A DNA stretch of 64,000 nt from Mangrovibacter phragmitis (GTDB taxonomy: Bacteria > Pseudomonadota > Gammaproteobacteria > Enterobacterales > Enterobacteriaceae). The notes below the pieces were generated by a model that worked only from the letters and a program-made list of their open reading frames with translations, made no database searches and was not told the DNA's origin. Positions 10,851 to 25,474 of the stretch are shown here, piece after piece. Made by a program: the position numbers and the translations under genes. The stretch is from positions 1-64,000 of the forward strand of contig NZ_LYRP01000012.1 in NCBI RefSeq assembly GCF_001655675.1, given 5' to 3'. How positions within the stretch are numbered: the stretch's first letter is position 1; the number at the start of each line of letters is the position of its first letter.

Positions 10851-12350
10851 ATGGTTCAAGCGCATTTACTGGCGGAAAGAATTTCACGCCTCAGCCAGTC
10901 ACTGGAAAAAGGCTTATATGAACGTCAACATGCCATCAGGTTGTGCCTGCTGGCAGCCCTTAGTGGTGAAAGTGTTTTTCTGTTAGGCCCACCAGGTATT
11001 GCCAAGAGTTTGATTGCACGTCGATTGAAATTCGCATTCCGCCATGCCCGTGCTTTCGAATACCTGATGACCCGTTTTTCTACCCCGGAAGAAGTTTTTG
11101 GCCCGCTATCCATCCAGGCCTTAAAAGATGAAGGGCGTTATGAGCGCCTTACTGAAGGGTATTTGCCCAGTGCTGAGATTGTTTTTCTCGATGAAATTTG
11201 GAAAGCCGGGCCGGCGATACTGAATACATTACTCACAGCGATTAATGAGCGACGGTTTCGTAATGGAGCAAATGAAGCAGCTATTCCTATGCGCCTTCTG
11301 GTTACCGCTTCTAACGAACTCCCTGAAGCAGACAGCAGCCTGGAAGCACTGTACGACCGTATGCTTATTCGCTTGTGGCTGGATAAAGTGCAGGAAAAAA
11401 ATAACTTCCGCGCCATGCTGATAAGCCATCAGGATGAGCATGAAAACCCAGTGGCAGAAGGCCTGCAAGTCTCTGATGAAGAATTTGCCGACTGGCAAAA
11501 GGCAATTACTAAAATCACCCTGCCGGATAATGTGTTCGAATTGCTGTTCCAGCTCCGCCAACAGCTGGGGCAACAGCCGGAATCCCCTTATATTTCAGAC
11601 CGTCGCTGGAAAAAAGCCTTACGTTTATTGCAAGCCTGCGCCTTCTTTAGCGGACGGGAACAGTTATCCCCCATCGATCTTATTCTGCTTAAAGATTGCC
11701 TGTGGCACGATATGGACAGTCTCAAAATGGTCCAGCAGCAAATTACGCTTTTGATGACCGGTTCAGCCTGGCAACAAAACACATTGCTGAGTGAACTCAG
11801 TGCCATTCAGCAACAGCGACTGATACAACAGCAAAAACAAAGCGAATACAATGCCCTTACCCTTATAAAACAACAAAATACATTTTTTGGACGGCGCCAA
11901 AGCTATTCACTTCCCGAAGGGCTGGAAGCAACAACCCTGACACTGGTGCTCCAAAAGTCGCTCAGGCTGCATGATATGAACGTCATTCATATTACGCTGG
12001 ACCGAATGGCGATGGATCAGTGGTTACAGAAAGGTGGCGAAATTCGTGGCAAACTGAATGGGACAGGCTTTGCTCAACCTTTACAACTTGAGGTCGATAA
12101 TAAACAACACCTGGTTATTCGTGATGTCAGCATGCAAGGCACCACACTGGCACTCCCCGGGAAACCACAACAGGGACTTCCCGATGATATCAGGCAACAA
12201 CTGGATGACCTCGAAACCCGTTGGCGTAAACAGCATGCGCTGTTTAATGAGCAACAAAAATGCCTGTTCATTGAAAGTGACTGGTTAGGGCAAATCGAGG
12301 CCAGCCTGCAGGATGTAGGCGCGCAAATAAAACAGGCTCGCCAATGCTAA
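10851..12350 (+). CDS. ravA: MoxR-family AAA+ ATPase RavA
   Basis: A 499-residue MoxR AAA+ ATPase (E. coli RavA 498). Walker A is GPPGIAKS (residues 45-52). Walker B is [11 protein letters not shown] near residue 105, and sensor motifs follow around [19 protein letters not shown]. After the AAA+ module come the triple-helical and LARA domains that in E. coli bind the lysine decarboxylase LdcI. It forms a hexameric ring that works with ViaA and modulates LdcI under acid stress and ppGpp. Its stop overlaps the viaA start, so translation is likely coupled. Confidence 0.96.
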   Translation: MVQAHLLAERISRLSQSLEKGLYERQHAIRLCLLAALSGESVFLLGPPGIAKSLIARRLKFAFRHARAFEYLMTRFSTPEEVFGPLSIQALKDEGRYERLTEGYLPSAEIVFLDEIWKAGPAILNTLLTAINERRFRNGANEAAIPMRLLVTASNELPEADSSLEALYDRMLIRLWLDKVQEKNNFRAMLISHQDEHENPVAEGLQVSDEEFADWQKAITKITLPDNVFELLFQLRQQLGQQPESPYISDRRWKKALRLLQACAFFSGREQLSPIDLILLKDCLWHDMDSLKMVQQQITLLMTGSAWQQNTLLSELSAIQQQRLIQQQKQSEYNALTLIKQQNTFFGRRQSYSLPEGLEATTLTLVLQKSLRLHDMNVIHITLDRMAMDQWLQKGGEIRGKLNGTGFAQPLQLEVDNKQHLVIRDVSMQGTTLALPGKPQQGLPDDIRQQLDDLETRWRKQHALFNEQQKCLFIESDWLGQIEASLQDVGAQIKQARQC

Positions 12351-13801
12351 CGCTTTCCGCACTGGATACCATGCTGGCCATTAGTGAAACCGGGCTGGTG
12401 GAAGAACTGATAGTGACGCTTCTGGCGGCACCACAGTTAATTGCATTTTTTGAGAAATACCCGCGATTAAAAAAAACAGTAAACAACGATCTTCCTCGCT
12501 GGCAGGATGAACTTAAATCCCGATTAAACAGTACATTGCTGCCAAAACATCTCGAACAAGAAGTCATGTTATTCCGGGCTGTTCAGTTACAGTCTACAGC
12601 ACAATTCAGCCAGCAATGTTCAGGTCTCGTCAGCCAACTTACAGAACTGAATTCGTCATTTGCTGCTCAGGGGCTGGAGCTTATAGCTGAAGCTCCCCCT
12701 GTCACCCCTGCATTGCATACACTCTTTTTACAACGCTGGCGTGTCAGCCTGATAATGCGCGCAACGACACTTAACAATCAATTATTGGCAGAAGAGCAGG
12801 AACGACTTATGGCTGAGTTGCTTAAACGCCTGCAACTCACCCGGCAACTGGACCCATTGCTCAGCGATAATGACCGAACATCAGGCCGTTTATGGGATAT
12901 GAGCAGCAGTAATCTTGCCACAGAGAATATCAGCCAGTTAATTCAGTACAGCGAGTTCTTAAATACCCAACCTGAGTTAATGCGCCTGGCGGAACAACTT
13001 GGCCGGGCAAACGCCGCAAAAAGTGTCCCTAAAAATAATGCACCACCAGAGATGACCCGGGTTATGGTGCGCGAACCCGCCACCGTACCAGAACAAATCG
13101 AAGGGCTACACCAGAGCGATGATATTCTGCGGTTACTGCCGCCAGAACTGGCAGCACTGGGTATCTCAGAGCTGGAGTACGAGTTTTACCGCCGGTTACT
13201 TGATAAACAATTGATGACCTACCGCCTGCAGGGTGATGCATGGCGGGAAAAAATCGTCCAGCGTCCGTCACACCAGCAAGAAATGGATGAGCAACCCAAA
13301 GGGCCGTTTATTGCCTGTGTCGACACCTCAGGCTCTATGGGTGGGTTTAATGAGCAGTGTGCAAAAGCCTTCTGCCTGGCGTTAATGCGCATTGCGCTAA
13401 GAGAAGACCGTCGATGCTATGTCATGCTCTTTTCCAGCGAAATAGTCAGTTATGAACTCACCGCAAAAGATGGACTCCAGCAAGCGATACGTTTTCTCAG
13501 CCAGCGGTTCCGGGGAGGCACTGATCTCGTCAGATGTTTTGAAGAAGTAGTGAAACACATGCAAACTGCACACTGGGCTGATGCCGATGCTGTGATAATC
13601 TCGGATTTTATTGCTCAGCGCCTGCCCGAAGAAGTAATAAACAAAGTCAGACTGTTGCAAAACCAGCACCACCACCGTTTCCATGCTGTTGCAATGTCAC
13701 CTCATGGCAAGCCCGGCATCATGCGTATTTTCGACCATATCTGGCGGTTTGATACAGGCCCAGGCACTCGTCTGGCCCGTCAGTTCAAACGCCATTTCTG
13801 A
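12344..13801 (+). CDS. viaA: RavA-stimulating VWA protein ViaA
   Basis: A 485-residue protein (E. coli ViaA about 483) with a helical N-terminal half that contacts RavA and a C-terminal von Willebrand factor A domain from about residue 320. The MIDAS motif is seen as [10 protein letters not shown], with the second threonine in GGTDL and the aspartate in IISDF. It raises RavA ATPase activity; in E. coli the pair acts on respiratory complexes and aminoglycoside sensitivity. It begins inside the last codons of ravA (7-base overlap). Confidence 0.95.
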   Translation: MLTLSALDTMLAISETGLVEELIVTLLAAPQLIAFFEKYPRLKKTVNNDLPRWQDELKSRLNSTLLPKHLEQEVMLFRAVQLQSTAQFSQQCSGLVSQLTELNSSFAAQGLELIAEAPPVTPALHTLFLQRWRVSLIMRATTLNNQLLAEEQERLMAELLKRLQLTRQLDPLLSDNDRTSGRLWDMSSSNLATENISQLIQYSEFLNTQPELMRLAEQLGRANAAKSVPKNNAPPEMTRVMVREPATVPEQIEGLHQSDDILRLLPPELAALGISELEYEFYRRLLDKQLMTYRLQGDAWREKIVQRPSHQQEMDEQPKGPFIACVDTSGSMGGFNEQCAKAFCLALMRIALREDRRCYVMLFSSEIVSYELTAKDGLQQAIRFLSQRFRGGTDLVRCFEEVVKHMQTAHWADADAVIISDFIAQRLPEEVINKVRLLQNQHHHRFHAVAMSPHGKPGIMRIFDHIWRFDTGPGTRLARQFKRHF

Positions 13802-13805
13802 TAGC

Positions 13806-13847
13806 GCAGGCATACCCGAATGCCCTCACTTTCTTTATTATGCCTGC
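13806..13847. repeat. 9-bp inverted repeat downstream of viaA
   Basis: GCAGGCATA (13806-13814) and TATGCCTGC (13839-13847) form a perfect inverted repeat with a 24-base loop in the short viaA-asnC gap. No run of T follows. It may be a weak hairpin at the end of viaA or an operator-like element for asnC. This gap is also where asnA would be in E. coli. Confidence 0.4.
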
Positions 13848-13886
13848 AGCTAACACCAACAAAGTTTATCTTGCCTGGAATTGCTC

Positions 13887-14345
13887 ATGGAAAACTACTC
13901 TCTCGATAATCTTGATCGCGACATCCTCAAGGCCTTAATGGCTAACGCCCGAACGGCTTATGCTGAGCTGGCCAAACAATTTGGCGTCAGCGCAGGGACC
14001 ATTCATGTGCGGGTTGAAAAAATGAAGCAGGCAGGGATCATCACCGGCACCCGGGTTGATATCAGTCCAAAACAGTTGGGTTACGACGTGTGCTGCTTTA
14101 TTGGCATTATTTTAAAGAGTGCCAAAGATTACCCTTCCGCGCTGGCCCGGCTGGAAAGTCTTGAAGAGGTGACAGAAGCTTATTACACCACGGGGCATTA
14201 CAGTATCTTCATTAAAGTGATGTGCAAATCTATTGATGCACTGCAGCAAGTACTTATCAACAAAATTCAGACTATTGATGAGATACAGTCTACGGAAACG
14301 CTGATCTCCTTACAGAATCCCATCATGCGGACGATCACGCCTTAA
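13887..14345 (+). CDS. asnC: Lrp/AsnC-family regulator AsnC
   Basis: A 152-residue Lrp/AsnC-family regulator, same length as E. coli AsnC. The HTH covers residues 5-50 (AELAKQFGVSAGTIHVRVEKM), followed by the RAM/AsnC ligand domain with the conserved YYTTGHYSIFIKVMC segment. The frame extends two codons upstream, but ATG 13887 gives the family start MENYSLDNLDR. In E. coli AsnC activates the divergent asparagine synthetase gene asnA in response to asparagine and affects mnmG. Here asnA is missing and viaA ends only 85 bp upstream in the same direction, so the targets may differ. Confidence 0.95.
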   Translation: MENYSLDNLDRDILKALMANARTAYAELAKQFGVSAGTIHVRVEKMKQAGIITGTRVDISPKQLGYDVCCFIGIILKSAKDYPSALARLESLEEVTEAYYTTGHYSIFIKVMCKSIDALQQVLINKIQTIDEIQSTETLISLQNPIMRTITP

Positions 14346-14367
14346 TTCATACAAACAAATACCCATA

Positions 14368-14407
14368 TTATCCACAGGTAGATCCCATGCGATTCACAGC
14401 GTACAAT
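14368..14407 (+). promoter_or_regulatory. mioC promoter with DnaA box
   Basis: A perfect DnaA box TTATCCACA is at 14368-14376 and a -10 TACAAT at 14402-14407, followed by a GC-rich CGCCACGG discriminator. The -35 is poor. In E. coli the mioC promoter is repressed by DnaA and stringently controlled, and its transcript runs into oriC; the same layout is visible here. Confidence 0.75.
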
Positions 14408-14435
14408 ACGCCACGGTTTGTTGAAGGCAGGAACC

Positions 14436-14885
14436 ATGGCAGAAATAACGTTGATAACTGGCAGTACGCTGGGTAGTGCTGAATATGTCGCAGAACATCT
14501 GGCTTCATTGCTGGATGCTGATGGGTTTACCACCCGGACACTTCATGGTCCGGAACTGGAAGCACTCAATCAATCTGGTTACTGGCTGGTCGTAACATCA
14601 ACTCATGGTGCGGGAGATCTGCCCGATAACCTTCAGCCTTTATATGATGCCATTGAAGCAGGTAAGCCTGATTTAAGTGGTGTGCAGTTCGGGGCGATTG
14701 GTATTGGCAGCCGTGAGTATGACACATTCTGCGAAGCAATAGACAAACTGAGCAGCCTGTTGCAGGCTTGTGGTGCACGCCGTCTTGGCGAACCACTAAA
14801 AATAAACATTCTTGATCATGAAATTCCGGAAGATCCGGCAGAAGAATGGCTGCTTTCCTGGAAAAATTTACTCCCAAGAGTGTAA
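14436..14885 (+). CDS. mioC: Flavodoxin-like protein MioC
   Basis: A 149-residue flavodoxin-fold FMN protein (E. coli MioC 147). The phosphate-binding loop is TGSTLGSAEYVAEHL near residues 8-22, and the second FMN loop region is STHGAGDLPDNL. MioC is described as an electron carrier needed for biotin synthase activity in vitro. The open frame reaches back to a TTG at 14418, but the ATG at 14436 has a GGCAGG ribosome site and restores the family start MAEITLI. Its 3' end abuts oriC, and its transcription may influence initiation. Confidence 0.94.
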   Translation: MAEITLITGSTLGSAEYVAEHLASLLDADGFTTRTLHGPELEALNQSGYWLVVTSTHGAGDLPDNLQPLYDAIEAGKPDLSGVQFGAIGIGSREYDTFCEAIDKLSSLLQACGARRLGEPLKINILDHEIPEDPAEEWLLSWKNLLPRV

Positions 14886-14886
14886 A

Positions 14887-15165
14887 GATCGCGCAGTTGG
14901 TTGTGGATAACTCTGCGTAAAAGCTTGGATCAACCAGTAGTTATCCAATGTACAATGATCGTATGTTTTTTGGGGTGTGAGTAAGTCGCTAAACTGATCC
15001 CAGCTTATACGGTATGGGATCACCGATCATTCACAGCTAATGATCCACCCTAATCACCTGTATTAAAAGGTGAATAATCACTTATCCACAACATAATGCG
15101 ATCATAATAAGAGATCATAATAAAACAGATCTCTATATAAAGATCTTCTTTTTAATACCTTCGAT
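14887..15165. other. oriC: Chromosomal replication origin oriC
   Basis: All E. coli oriC landmarks are present in reverse orientation between mioC and mnmG. DnaA boxes: R4-like TGTGGATAA 14902-14910, R3-like TTATCCAAT 14941-14949, a weak R2-like TGTGAGTAA 14976-14984 and a perfect R1 TTATCCACA 15082-15090. The unwinding element holds three 13-mers on the minus strand: GATCTCTTATTAT (15104-15116), GATCTGTTTTATT (15119-15131) and GATCTTTATATAG (15133-15145). They are followed by the AT-rich stretch GGTATTAAAAAGAAG. I count twelve GATC Dam/SeqA sites across this interval, far above chance. An IHF site would be expected next to R1 but is not clear by eye. Confidence 0.97.
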
Positions 15166-15261
15166 CCTGGTGCTTTCTCAATCGACTAAAGTTGAGTAGA
15201 ATCCCCGGCCCGGGGCAATAAATCCTCTTTCGCAAATTCGCAACAGCGAGGCTTAGTAACC

Positions 15262-17151
15262 ATGTTTTATCCAGATCCTTTTGACGTCATCATCATTGGC
15301 GGGGGTCACGCAGGGACTGAAGCAGCAATGGCTGCAGCCCGAATGGGCCAACAGACCCTTTTACTGACACACAATATCGACACTCTGGGGCAGATGTCCT
15401 GTAACCCGGCTATTGGCGGTATTGGCAAAGGACATTTGGTTAAGGAAGTGGATGCGCTTGGTGGACTGATGGCGAAAGCTATCGATCAGGCCGGTATCCA
15501 GTTTAGGATACTAAACGCCAGCAAAGGCCCCGCAGTGAGAGCAACCCGCGCTCAGGCAGACCGTGTTCTTTACCGACAGGCAGTTCGCACTGCTTTGGAA
15601 AACCAGCCAAACCTGATGATCTTCCAACAAGCAGTTGAAGATCTGATTGTCGAAAACGACCAGGTCGTTGGTGCTGTCACCCAAATGGGCCTGAAATTTC
15701 GTGCAAAAGCAGTGGTGTTAACTGTCGGGACATTCCTTGACGGCAAAATTCATATTGGCCTGGATAACTACAGCGGTGGCCGGGCTGGCGATCCGCCGTC
15801 TATACCACTTTCTCGCCGCTTGCGTGAATTGCCTTTGCGTGTCAGCCGGCTGAAGACAGGAACACCGCCGCGTATTGATGCCCGGACTATCGATTTCTCA
15901 GTGCTGGCTCAACAGCATGGGGATAACCCGATGCCGGTCTTTTCTTTCCTGGGTTCTGCAAGCCAACACCCCCAGCAGGTCCCTTGCTATATCACGCATA
16001 CTAACGAACGCACTCACGACGTGATTCGTAATAATCTGGACCGCAGCCCAATGTATGCTGGTGTGATAGAAGGCATTGGCCCTCGTTATTGTCCGTCGAT
16101 TGAAGACAAAGTTATGCGTTTTGCTGATCGCAATGCGCACCAGATCTTCCTGGAGCCGGAAGGGCTGACCAGCAACGAAATTTACCCCAACGGGATATCC
16201 ACCAGCCTGCCGTTTGATGTCCAAATGCAAATTGTTCGCTCTATGGAAGGGATGGCTAATGCAAAGATCGTTCGCCCCGGGTATGCCATTGAGTATGATT
16301 TCTTCGATCCGCGTGATCTCAAACCTACACTGGAAAGCAAGTATATCCATGGCCTGTTCTTTGCCGGACAAATCAATGGCACAACAGGTTATGAAGAAGC
16401 TGCAGCTCAGGGGTTGCTGGCCGGGCTTAATGCCGGGCGTTATTCTGCAGACCTGGAAGGGTGGTCACCACGCCGTGATCAGGCCTATTTAGGCGTGCTG
16501 GTTGATGACCTGTGCACACTGGGTACCAAAGAGCCTTACCGCATGTTTACTTCCCGGGCTGAATATCGCCTGATGTTGAGGGAAGATAACGCAGACTTAC
16601 GTTTAACCGAGACTGGGCGCGAGCTTGGGCTGGTGGATGATGAGCGCTGGGCACACTTTAACCAGAAACTGGAACACATTGAGCGTGAACGCCAGCGTCT
16701 GAAAGAAACCTGGGTTCATCCGGCATCTGAACATGCAACTGAGGTGAATTCACTGCTCAAATCGCCGTTGACCCGTGAAGCCAGTGGTGAAGATTTACTA
16801 CGCCGCCCGGAAATGACGTACCAGCAGTTAACCTCGCTTTCCCAGTTTGCACCAGCACTGTCAGATGCACAGGCTGCTGAGCAGGTTGAGATTCAGGTTA
16901 AGTACGAAGGCTATATTGCCCGTCAGCAGGATGAAATTGAAAAACAACTGCGCAACGAGAATACGGTACTTCCTGCCACGCTGGATTACCGTCAGGTTTC
17001 TGGTTTGTCCAATGAAGTTACTGCGAAACTGAATGACCATAAACCGTCATCCATTGGGCAGGCTTCGCGCATTTCAGGTGTCACGCCTGCTGCTATTTCC
17101 ATTTTGCTGGTGTGGCTGAAAAAACAAGGGTTGCTTCGCCGCACTGCCTGA
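15262..17151 (+). CDS. mnmG: tRNA uridine 5-carboxymethylaminomethyl modification enzyme MnmG (GidA)
   Basis: A 629-residue FAD protein, same length as E. coli MnmG. The FAD dinucleotide fold [17 protein letters not shown] begins at about residue 12. Conserved blocks include [33 protein letters not shown] and [18 protein letters not shown]. The C-terminal helical domain (about 550-629) binds MnmE. With MnmE, encoded elsewhere in this window, it installs cmnm5U at the wobble position of several tRNAs. A palindromic CCCCGGCCCGGGG at 15203-15215 lies downstream of a possible -10 TAGAAT and would give the GC-rich discriminator of a stringent promoter. Confidence 0.97.
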   Translation: MFYPDPFDVIIIGGGHAGTEAAMAAARMGQQTLLLTHNIDTLGQMSCNPAIGGIGKGHLVKEVDALGGLMAKAIDQAGIQFRILNASKGPAVRATRAQADRVLYRQAVRTALENQPNLMIFQQAVEDLIVENDQVVGAVTQMGLKFRAKAVVLTVGTFLDGKIHIGLDNYSGGRAGDPPSIPLSRRLRELPLRVSRLKTGTPPRIDARTIDFSVLAQQHGDNPMPVFSFLGSASQHPQQVPCYITHTNERTHDVIRNNLDRSPMYAGVIEGIGPRYCPSIEDKVMRFADRNAHQIFLEPEGLTSNEIYPNGISTSLPFDVQMQIVRSMEGMANAKIVRPGYAIEYDFFDPRDLKPTLESKYIHGLFFAGQINGTTGYEEAAAQGLLAGLNAGRYSADLEGWSPRRDQAYLGVLVDDLCTLGTKEPYRMFTSRAEYRLMLREDNADLRLTETGRELGLVDDERWAHFNQKLEHIERERQRLKETWVHPASEHATEVNSLLKSPLTREASGEDLLRRPEMTYQQLTSLSQFAPALSDAQAAEQVEIQVKYEGYIARQQDEIEKQLRNENTVLPATLDYRQVSGLSNEVTAKLNDHKPSSIGQASRISGVTPAAISILLVWLKKQGLLRRTA

Positions 17152-17176
17152 TACTGCTAAGATACAGGTAACTGTC

Positions 17177-17204
17177 TGGCCAGGGTTAACCTGGCCATTT
17201 TTTT
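17177..17204 (+). terminator. Terminator-like hairpin between mnmG and rsmG
   Basis: TGGCCAGG / CCTGGCCA stem with a 5-base loop followed by seven T. It is a good Rho-independent terminator or attenuator that would reduce read-through from mnmG into rsmG. Confidence 0.8.
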
Positions 17205-17216
17205 ATAGGTAACGTT

Positions 17217-17849
17217 GTGCTCAATATGCTGAATAAACTATCTCATCTGTTGGATGACGCGGGGATTACGCTGTCCTCTCACCAGAAAAGCCAGTTACTG
17301 GCTTATGTTGAACTGCTCAACAAATGGAATAAGGCATATAACCTGACTTCCGTGCGTGACCCACAGGAAATGCTGGTGCGCCATATCATGGACAGTATTG
17401 TGGTTGCTCCGTATCTGTCAGGGCAGCGTTTTATCGATGTAGGAACTGGCCCTGGACTGCCTGGCGTTCCTCTGGCTATTGTCTGCCCGGATTCACACTT
17501 CACTTTACTCGATAGCTTAGGCAAGCGTGTTCGGTTTCTGCGCCAGGTGCAACATGAGCTAAAACTGGAAAACATCACACCAGTGCAAAGCCGGGTAGAA
17601 GATTTTCCCGCAGACCCGGCATTTGACGGTGTCCTTAGTCGTGCATTTGCATCGCTGACCGATATGGTGACGTGGTGCCATCATCTTCCTGCTGATAACG
17701 GTTTCTTCTATGCCCTGAAAGGCGTGTTACCTCAGGATGAGATAGACGGCCTGCCACAGGGCCTGGCGGTGGAAAAAGTTATTCCTCTGTCAGTACCTGA
17801 GCTGGAAGGTGAGCGTCATCTGGTGATTATTCGACCAAAAAAAAATTAA
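17217..17849 (+). CDS. rsmG: 16S rRNA (guanine527-N7)-methyltransferase RsmG (GidB)
   Basis: A Rossmann-fold SAM methyltransferase that methylates G527 of 16S rRNA; loss gives low-level streptomycin resistance in relatives. The SAM loop [15 protein letters not shown] and the motif [15 protein letters not shown] are clear. The 5' end is ambiguous. GTG 17217 has a TAGGTAACG ribosome site at normal distance and gives 210 residues. ATG 17226 gives the E. coli length of 207 and the family start MLNKLS, but it sits 14 bases from that site. The gene follows mnmG after a hairpin terminator. Confidence 0.95.
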   Translation: MLNMLNKLSHLLDDAGITLSSHQKSQLLAYVELLNKWNKAYNLTSVRDPQEMLVRHIMDSIVVAPYLSGQRFIDVGTGPGLPGVPLAIVCPDSHFTLLDSLGKRVRFLRQVQHELKLENITPVQSRVEDFPADPAFDGVLSRAFASLTDMVTWCHHLPADNGFFYALKGVLPQDEIDGLPQGLAVEKVIPLSVPELEGERHLVIIRPKKN

Positions 17850-18467
17850 TATTTATCAAAAAAAGTGGAAATACAGTTGTTTCTTAATCGTTAAAAAAGC
17901 CGTGCTAAATCAGTGTAATAGTTGGTTACATGTCACAATTTTTTTACTACTTATTTCCCGATAATTAACGTCACTCTTTTTGTTAACTTTATAAATAGTA
18001 AACATGGCAAATATGAGCGAGCAAAAGATACAGTCTGTTAGAAGAGAGTAAAAGTTAAATTTTTTAGTTAAATGTCAATAAAAGGTTTTTATTGTGTTTT
18101 AGGCTTTTTTCTAAAAATATTTAAATAATGCACTTATTTTTCATAAGGATATGTTTTTTGTTTTCCAGTTTATTCTTAAATTGATGAGCAGAAAATTGTT
18201 GGATTTGTGATCGGTGGCACGCTTTTAACGACATGGTTACCACTTAATTGGTAATTTTGGTGAACTGATTGCGGTTTGAACAAAACTTTAGAAAAAAGGC
18301 GCACAGAAAATTATTTAAACATTTGTTCACCTTTTTGCTACTTATTGTTTGAATTCACGTGTTCGCCCCGTATAATTTGCTCGCTTTTTGGAACTTGACT
18401 CTGAGCCATAAAGACAGTTTTATACGACTCGCGACATACCTCAAAGGGAGCAGGAGTTATTCACGTT
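17850..18467 (+). promoter_or_regulatory. AT-rich rsmG-atpI intergenic region with the atp operon promoter
   Basis: About 620 bp without a supportable ORF on either strand. The first 450 bp are strongly AT-rich with no obvious repeat. The likely main atp promoter is near the end: -10 TATAAT at 18371-18376, with TTTGAA at 18348-18353 as a 17-spaced -35. An AAAGGGAGCAGGAG ribosome site precedes atpI. A long AT-rich spacer at this place is also present in E. coli. Confidence 0.65.
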
Positions 18468-19675
<1,208 letters not shown>

Positions 19676-19707
19676 TTTTACTAACACTACTACTGCGTTT
19701 TAACTGA

Positions 19708-20006
<299 letters not shown>

Positions 20007-20026
20007 TAGATAAGAGGCATTGTGCT

Positions 20027-20497
20027 GTGAATCTTAACGCAACAATCCTCGGCCAGGCCATCGCGTTTGTCCTGTTTGTTCTGTTCTGCATGAAGTATGT
20101 CTGGCCGCCGTTAATGGCTGCCATTGAAAAACGTCAAAAAGAAATTGCTGACGGACTTGCTTCAGCCGAACGAGCTAAAAAGGACCTTGACCTTGCACAG
20201 GCCAACGCGACCGACCAGCTGAAAAAAGCGAAAGCTGAAGCTCAGGTCATTGTTGAGCAGGCGAACAAGCGCCGTTCTCAGATTCTGGAAGAAGCAAAAG
20301 CGGAAGCAGAACAGGAACGTAACAAAATCGTGGCACAGGCTCAGGCCGAAATCGACGCTGAACGTAAACGTGCCCGCGAGGAACTGCGTAAGCAAGTCGC
20401 TCAACTGGCTATCGTTGGTGCCGAGAAGATTATTGAACGTTCCGTGGATGAAGCTGCTAACAGCGACATCGTTGATAAACTGGTCGCTGAACTGTAA
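20027..20497 (+). CDS. atpF: ATP synthase F0 subunit b (AtpF)
   Basis: A 156-residue stator subunit, same length as in E. coli. One N-terminal membrane helix (residues 5-28) is followed by a long charged coiled coil (residues 35-155) rich in Ala, Lys, Glu and Arg. Two copies form the peripheral stalk joining subunit a to delta. The start is GTG at 20027, as in E. coli, with an AAGAGG ribosome site. A 61-bp gap separates it from atpE. Confidence 0.97.
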   Translation: MNLNATILGQAIAFVLFVLFCMKYVWPPLMAAIEKRQKEIADGLASAERAKKDLDLAQANATDQLKKAKAEAQVIVEQANKRRSQILEEAKAEAEQERNKIVAQAQAEIDAERKRAREELRKQVAQLAIVGAEKIIERSVDEAANSDIVDKLVAEL

Positions 20498-20511
20498 GGA
20501 GGGAGGGGCTG

Positions 20512-21045
20512 ATGTCTGAATTTGTTACTGTAGCTCGCCCCTACGCCAAAGCAGCTTTTGACTTTGCGGTTGAACACCAGAATGTGGATCGCTGGCAGGA
20601 AATGCTGGCGTTTGCCGCAGAGGTGTCCAAGAACGAACAGGTGGCTGGGCTGATTTCAGGTGCACTGGCACCTGAAACACTGGCTGCATCGTTTATCGCT
20701 ATTTGTGGTGACCAGGTAGATACCCATGCCCAAAACCTGATTAAGGTAATGGCTGAAAATGGGCGTCTGTCGGTTCTTCCTGATGTTCTTGAGCAGTTTG
20801 TTCTGTTGCGCGCAGCCCTTGAGGCCACAGTTGAAGTTGATGTGACTTCAGCCAGCGCGTTAAGCGAAGAACAGCTTTCGAAAATTAGCGCCGCGATGGA
20901 AAAACGTCTGTCTCGCAAAGTGAAGCTGAATTGCAAAATTGATAAGTCTGTAATGGCAGGTATTGTCATTCGTGCGGGTGATATGGTCATTGACGGTAGC
21001 GTCCGTGGTCGTCTTGAACGCCTGGCAGACGTCTTGCAGTCTTAA
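20512..21045 (+). CDS. atpH: ATP synthase F1 subunit delta (AtpH)
   Basis: A 177-residue subunit, same length as E. coli, that joins the top of F1 to the b2 stalk. The N-terminal helical domain begins with the conserved [15 protein letters not shown]. The C-terminal motif [22 protein letters not shown] is the OSCP/delta signature. A strong GGAGGG ribosome site precedes the ATG. The gene sits between atpF and atpA in the usual order. Confidence 0.97.
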   Translation: MSEFVTVARPYAKAAFDFAVEHQNVDRWQEMLAFAAEVSKNEQVAGLISGALAPETLAASFIAICGDQVDTHAQNLIKVMAENGRLSVLPDVLEQFVLLRAALEATVEVDVTSASALSEEQLSKISAAMEKRLSRKVKLNCKIDKSVMAGIVIRAGDMVIDGSVRGRLERLADVLQS

Positions 21046-21057
21046 GGGGACTGGAGC

Positions 21058-22599
21058 ATGCAACTGAATTCCACCGAAATCAGCGAACTGATCAAGCAGC
21101 GCATTGCTCAGTTCAACGTGGTGAGTGAAGCTCACAACGAAGGTACTATTGTTTCTGTAAGTGACGGTGTTATCCGTATCCACGGCCTGGCCGAGGTAAT
21201 GCAGGGTGAAATGATCTCTCTGCCGGGTAACCGTTACGCTATCGCACTGAACCTGGAGCGCGACTCCGTAGGTGCAGTTGTGATGGGTCCGTATGCTGAC
21301 CTTGCCGAAGGCATGAAAGTTAAGTGTACTGGCCGTATTCTTGAAGTACCGGTAGGTAATGGCCTGCTGGGTCGTGTTGTTAACACCCTGGGTGAACCTA
21401 TTGATGGTAAAGGCCCGGTTGAACACGATGGCTTCTCACCTGTTGAAGCTATCGCGCCTGGCGTTATCGAACGTCAGTCTGTCGACCAGCCTGTACAGAC
21501 CGGTTATAAATCTGTCGATGCCATGATTCCAATCGGTCGTGGTCAGCGTGAGTTGATCATCGGTGACCGTCAGACGGGTAAAACTGCTCTGGCTGTCGAT
21601 GCCATCATCAACCAGCGTGATTCCGGTATCAAATGTGTGTACGTGGCTATCGGCCAGAAAGCGTCCACCATTGCTAACGTGGTTCGTAAACTGGAAGAAC
21701 ATGGCGCACTGAAAAACACCGTTGTGGTTGTTGCTTCTGCGTCTGAATCTGCTGCACTGCAATACCTGGCACCTTATGCCGGTTGTGCAATGGGTGAATA
21801 CTTCCGTGACCGCGGCGAAGACTCCCTGATTGTTTATGATGACCTGTCCAAACAGGCTGTCGCTTACCGTCAGATTTCTCTGCTGCTTCGTCGTCCGCCT
21901 GGACGTGAAGCATTCCCAGGCGACGTATTCTACCTGCACTCCCGTTTGCTGGAACGTGCTGCGCGTGTAAACGCTGAATACGTTGAAGCTTTCACTAAAG
22001 GTGAAGTTAAAGGGAAAACCGGTTCACTGACCGCATTGCCGATTATCGAAACCCAGGCGGGTGACGTTTCCGCATTCGTTCCGACCAACGTAATTTCTAT
22101 TACAGATGGTCAGATCTTCCTGGAAACCAACCTGTTCAACTCCGGTATTCGTCCGGCAGTTAACCCGGGTATCTCTGTATCCCGTGTGGGTGGTGCAGCG
22201 CAGACCAAGATCATGAAAAAACTGTCCGGTGGTATTCGTACCGCACTGGCACAGTATCGTGAACTGGCGGCGTTCTCCCAGTTTGCTTCTGACCTTGATG
22301 ATGCAACGCGTAAGCAGTTGGATCACGGCCAGAAAGTAACCGAGTTGCTGAAACAGAAACAGTATGCGCCGATGTCCGTTGCGCAGCAGTCTCTGGTTCT
22401 GTTCGCGGCTGAACGTGGTTACCTCAGTGACGTCGAGCTGGCGAAAGTCGGTAGCTTCGAAGCTGCACTGCTGGCATACGTTGACCGTGAGCACGCTCCG
22501 CTGATGCAAGAAATCGACCAAACTGGGTCTTACAACGATGAAATCGAAGGAAAGCTGAAAGGCATCCTCGATTCCTTCAAAGCAACCCAGTCCTGGTAA
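21058..22599 (+). CDS. atpA: ATP synthase F1 subunit alpha (AtpA)
   Basis: The 513-residue non-catalytic nucleotide-binding subunit, same length as in E. coli. Walker A is [13 protein letters not shown] near residue 169 and Walker B lies around [12 protein letters not shown]. The alpha/beta signature [14 protein letters not shown] is near residue 365, with the arginine finger in SRVGG. Three copies alternate with beta in the F1 head. No unusual change was seen. Confidence 0.98.
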   Translation: MQLNSTEISELIKQRIAQFNVVSEAHNEGTIVSVSDGVIRIHGLAEVMQGEMISLPGNRYAIALNLERDSVGAVVMGPYADLAEGMKVKCTGRILEVPVGNGLLGRVVNTLGEPIDGKGPVEHDGFSPVEAIAPGVIERQSVDQPVQTGYKSVDAMIPIGRGQRELIIGDRQTGKTALAVDAIINQRDSGIKCVYVAIGQKASTIANVVRKLEEHGALKNTVVVVASASESAALQYLAPYAGCAMGEYFRDRGEDSLIVYDDLSKQAVAYRQISLLLRRPPGREAFPGDVFYLHSRLLERAARVNAEYVEAFTKGEVKGKTGSLTALPIIETQAGDVSAFVPTNVISITDGQIFLETNLFNSGIRPAVNPGISVSRVGGAAQTKIMKKLSGGIRTALAQYRELAAFSQFASDLDDATRKQLDHGQKVTELLKQKQYAPMSVAQQSLVLFAAERGYLSDVELAKVGSFEAALLAYVDREHAPLMQEIDQTGSYNDEIEGKLKGILDSFKATQSW

Positions 22600-22650
22600 C
22601 GTCTGCGGCTTGTCTCTCGGGGCAAGCCGTTAGGCATTGAGGAGAAGCTC

Positions 22651-24928
<2,278 letters not shown>

Positions 24929-24948
24929 CGCCGTAATCGGAGGGTGAT

Positions 24949-25368
24949 ATGGCTATGACTTACCACCTGGATGTCGTCAGCGCAGAACAGCAGATGTTTA
25001 CTGGTCTGGTTGAGAAAATCCAGGTTACAGGTAGTGAAGGTGAACTGGGTATTTACCCGGGGCACGCTCCGCTGCTTACTGCCATTAAGCCTGGTATGAT
25101 CCGCATCGTTAAACAGCATGGCCATGAAGAGTTTATCTATCTTTCTGGCGGCATTCTGGAAGTACAGCCTGGCACGGTAACCGTGCTGGCTGATACGGCA
25201 ATTCGCGGCCAGGATCTGGATGAAGCCAGAGCCATGGAATCGAAACGCAGAGCAGAAGATCACATTCGTAATTCTCACGGTGACGTGGATTACGCACAAG
25301 CTTCTGCTGAGCTGGCGAAAGCCATCGCGAAACTGCGTGTTATTGAATTGACTAAAAAAGCGATGTAA
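24949..25368 (+). CDS. atpC: ATP synthase F1 subunit epsilon (AtpC)
   Basis: The 139-residue rotor and inhibitory subunit, same length as in E. coli. An N-terminal beta sandwich ([22 protein letters not shown]) binds gamma and the c-ring. A C-terminal helical hairpin (residues 90-139) can extend to inhibit ATP hydrolysis. It is the last gene of the operon and is followed directly by a strong terminator. Confidence 0.97.
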   Translation: MAMTYHLDVVSAEQQMFTGLVEKIQVTGSEGELGIYPGHAPLLTAIKPGMIRIVKQHGHEEFIYLSGGILEVQPGTVTVLADTAIRGQDLDEARAMESKRRAEDHIRNSHGDVDYAQASAELAKAIAKLRVIELTKKAM

Positions 25369-25386
25369 CACCGGCTTGAAGCACGT

Positions 25387-25421
25387 AAAAAGCCAGCCTG
25401 GGCAACCCGGCTGGCTTTTTT
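25387..25421 (+). terminator. atp operon terminator
   Basis: AAAAAGCCAGCC / GGCTGGCTTTTTT stem-loop whose loop can pair further (GGG/CCC). It is U-rich on the + strand and also A-rich upstream, so it could work in both directions. It ends the atpIBEFHAGDC transcript. Confidence 0.9.
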
Positions 25422-25474
25422 ATTGCGAGCGGAAGTCAGGTGAATATTGGAAATAAAACACTTTTTCTTTTTTA

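Noticed and set aside
10599-10865. 88-codon minus-strand ORF in the kup-ravA gap
   Set aside because: Low-quality translation, no ribosome site, and it overlaps the ravA promoter and start.
20860-21426. 188-codon minus-strand ORF across atpH-atpA
   Set aside because: Fully antisense to two conserved ATP synthase genes and without a family resemblance.
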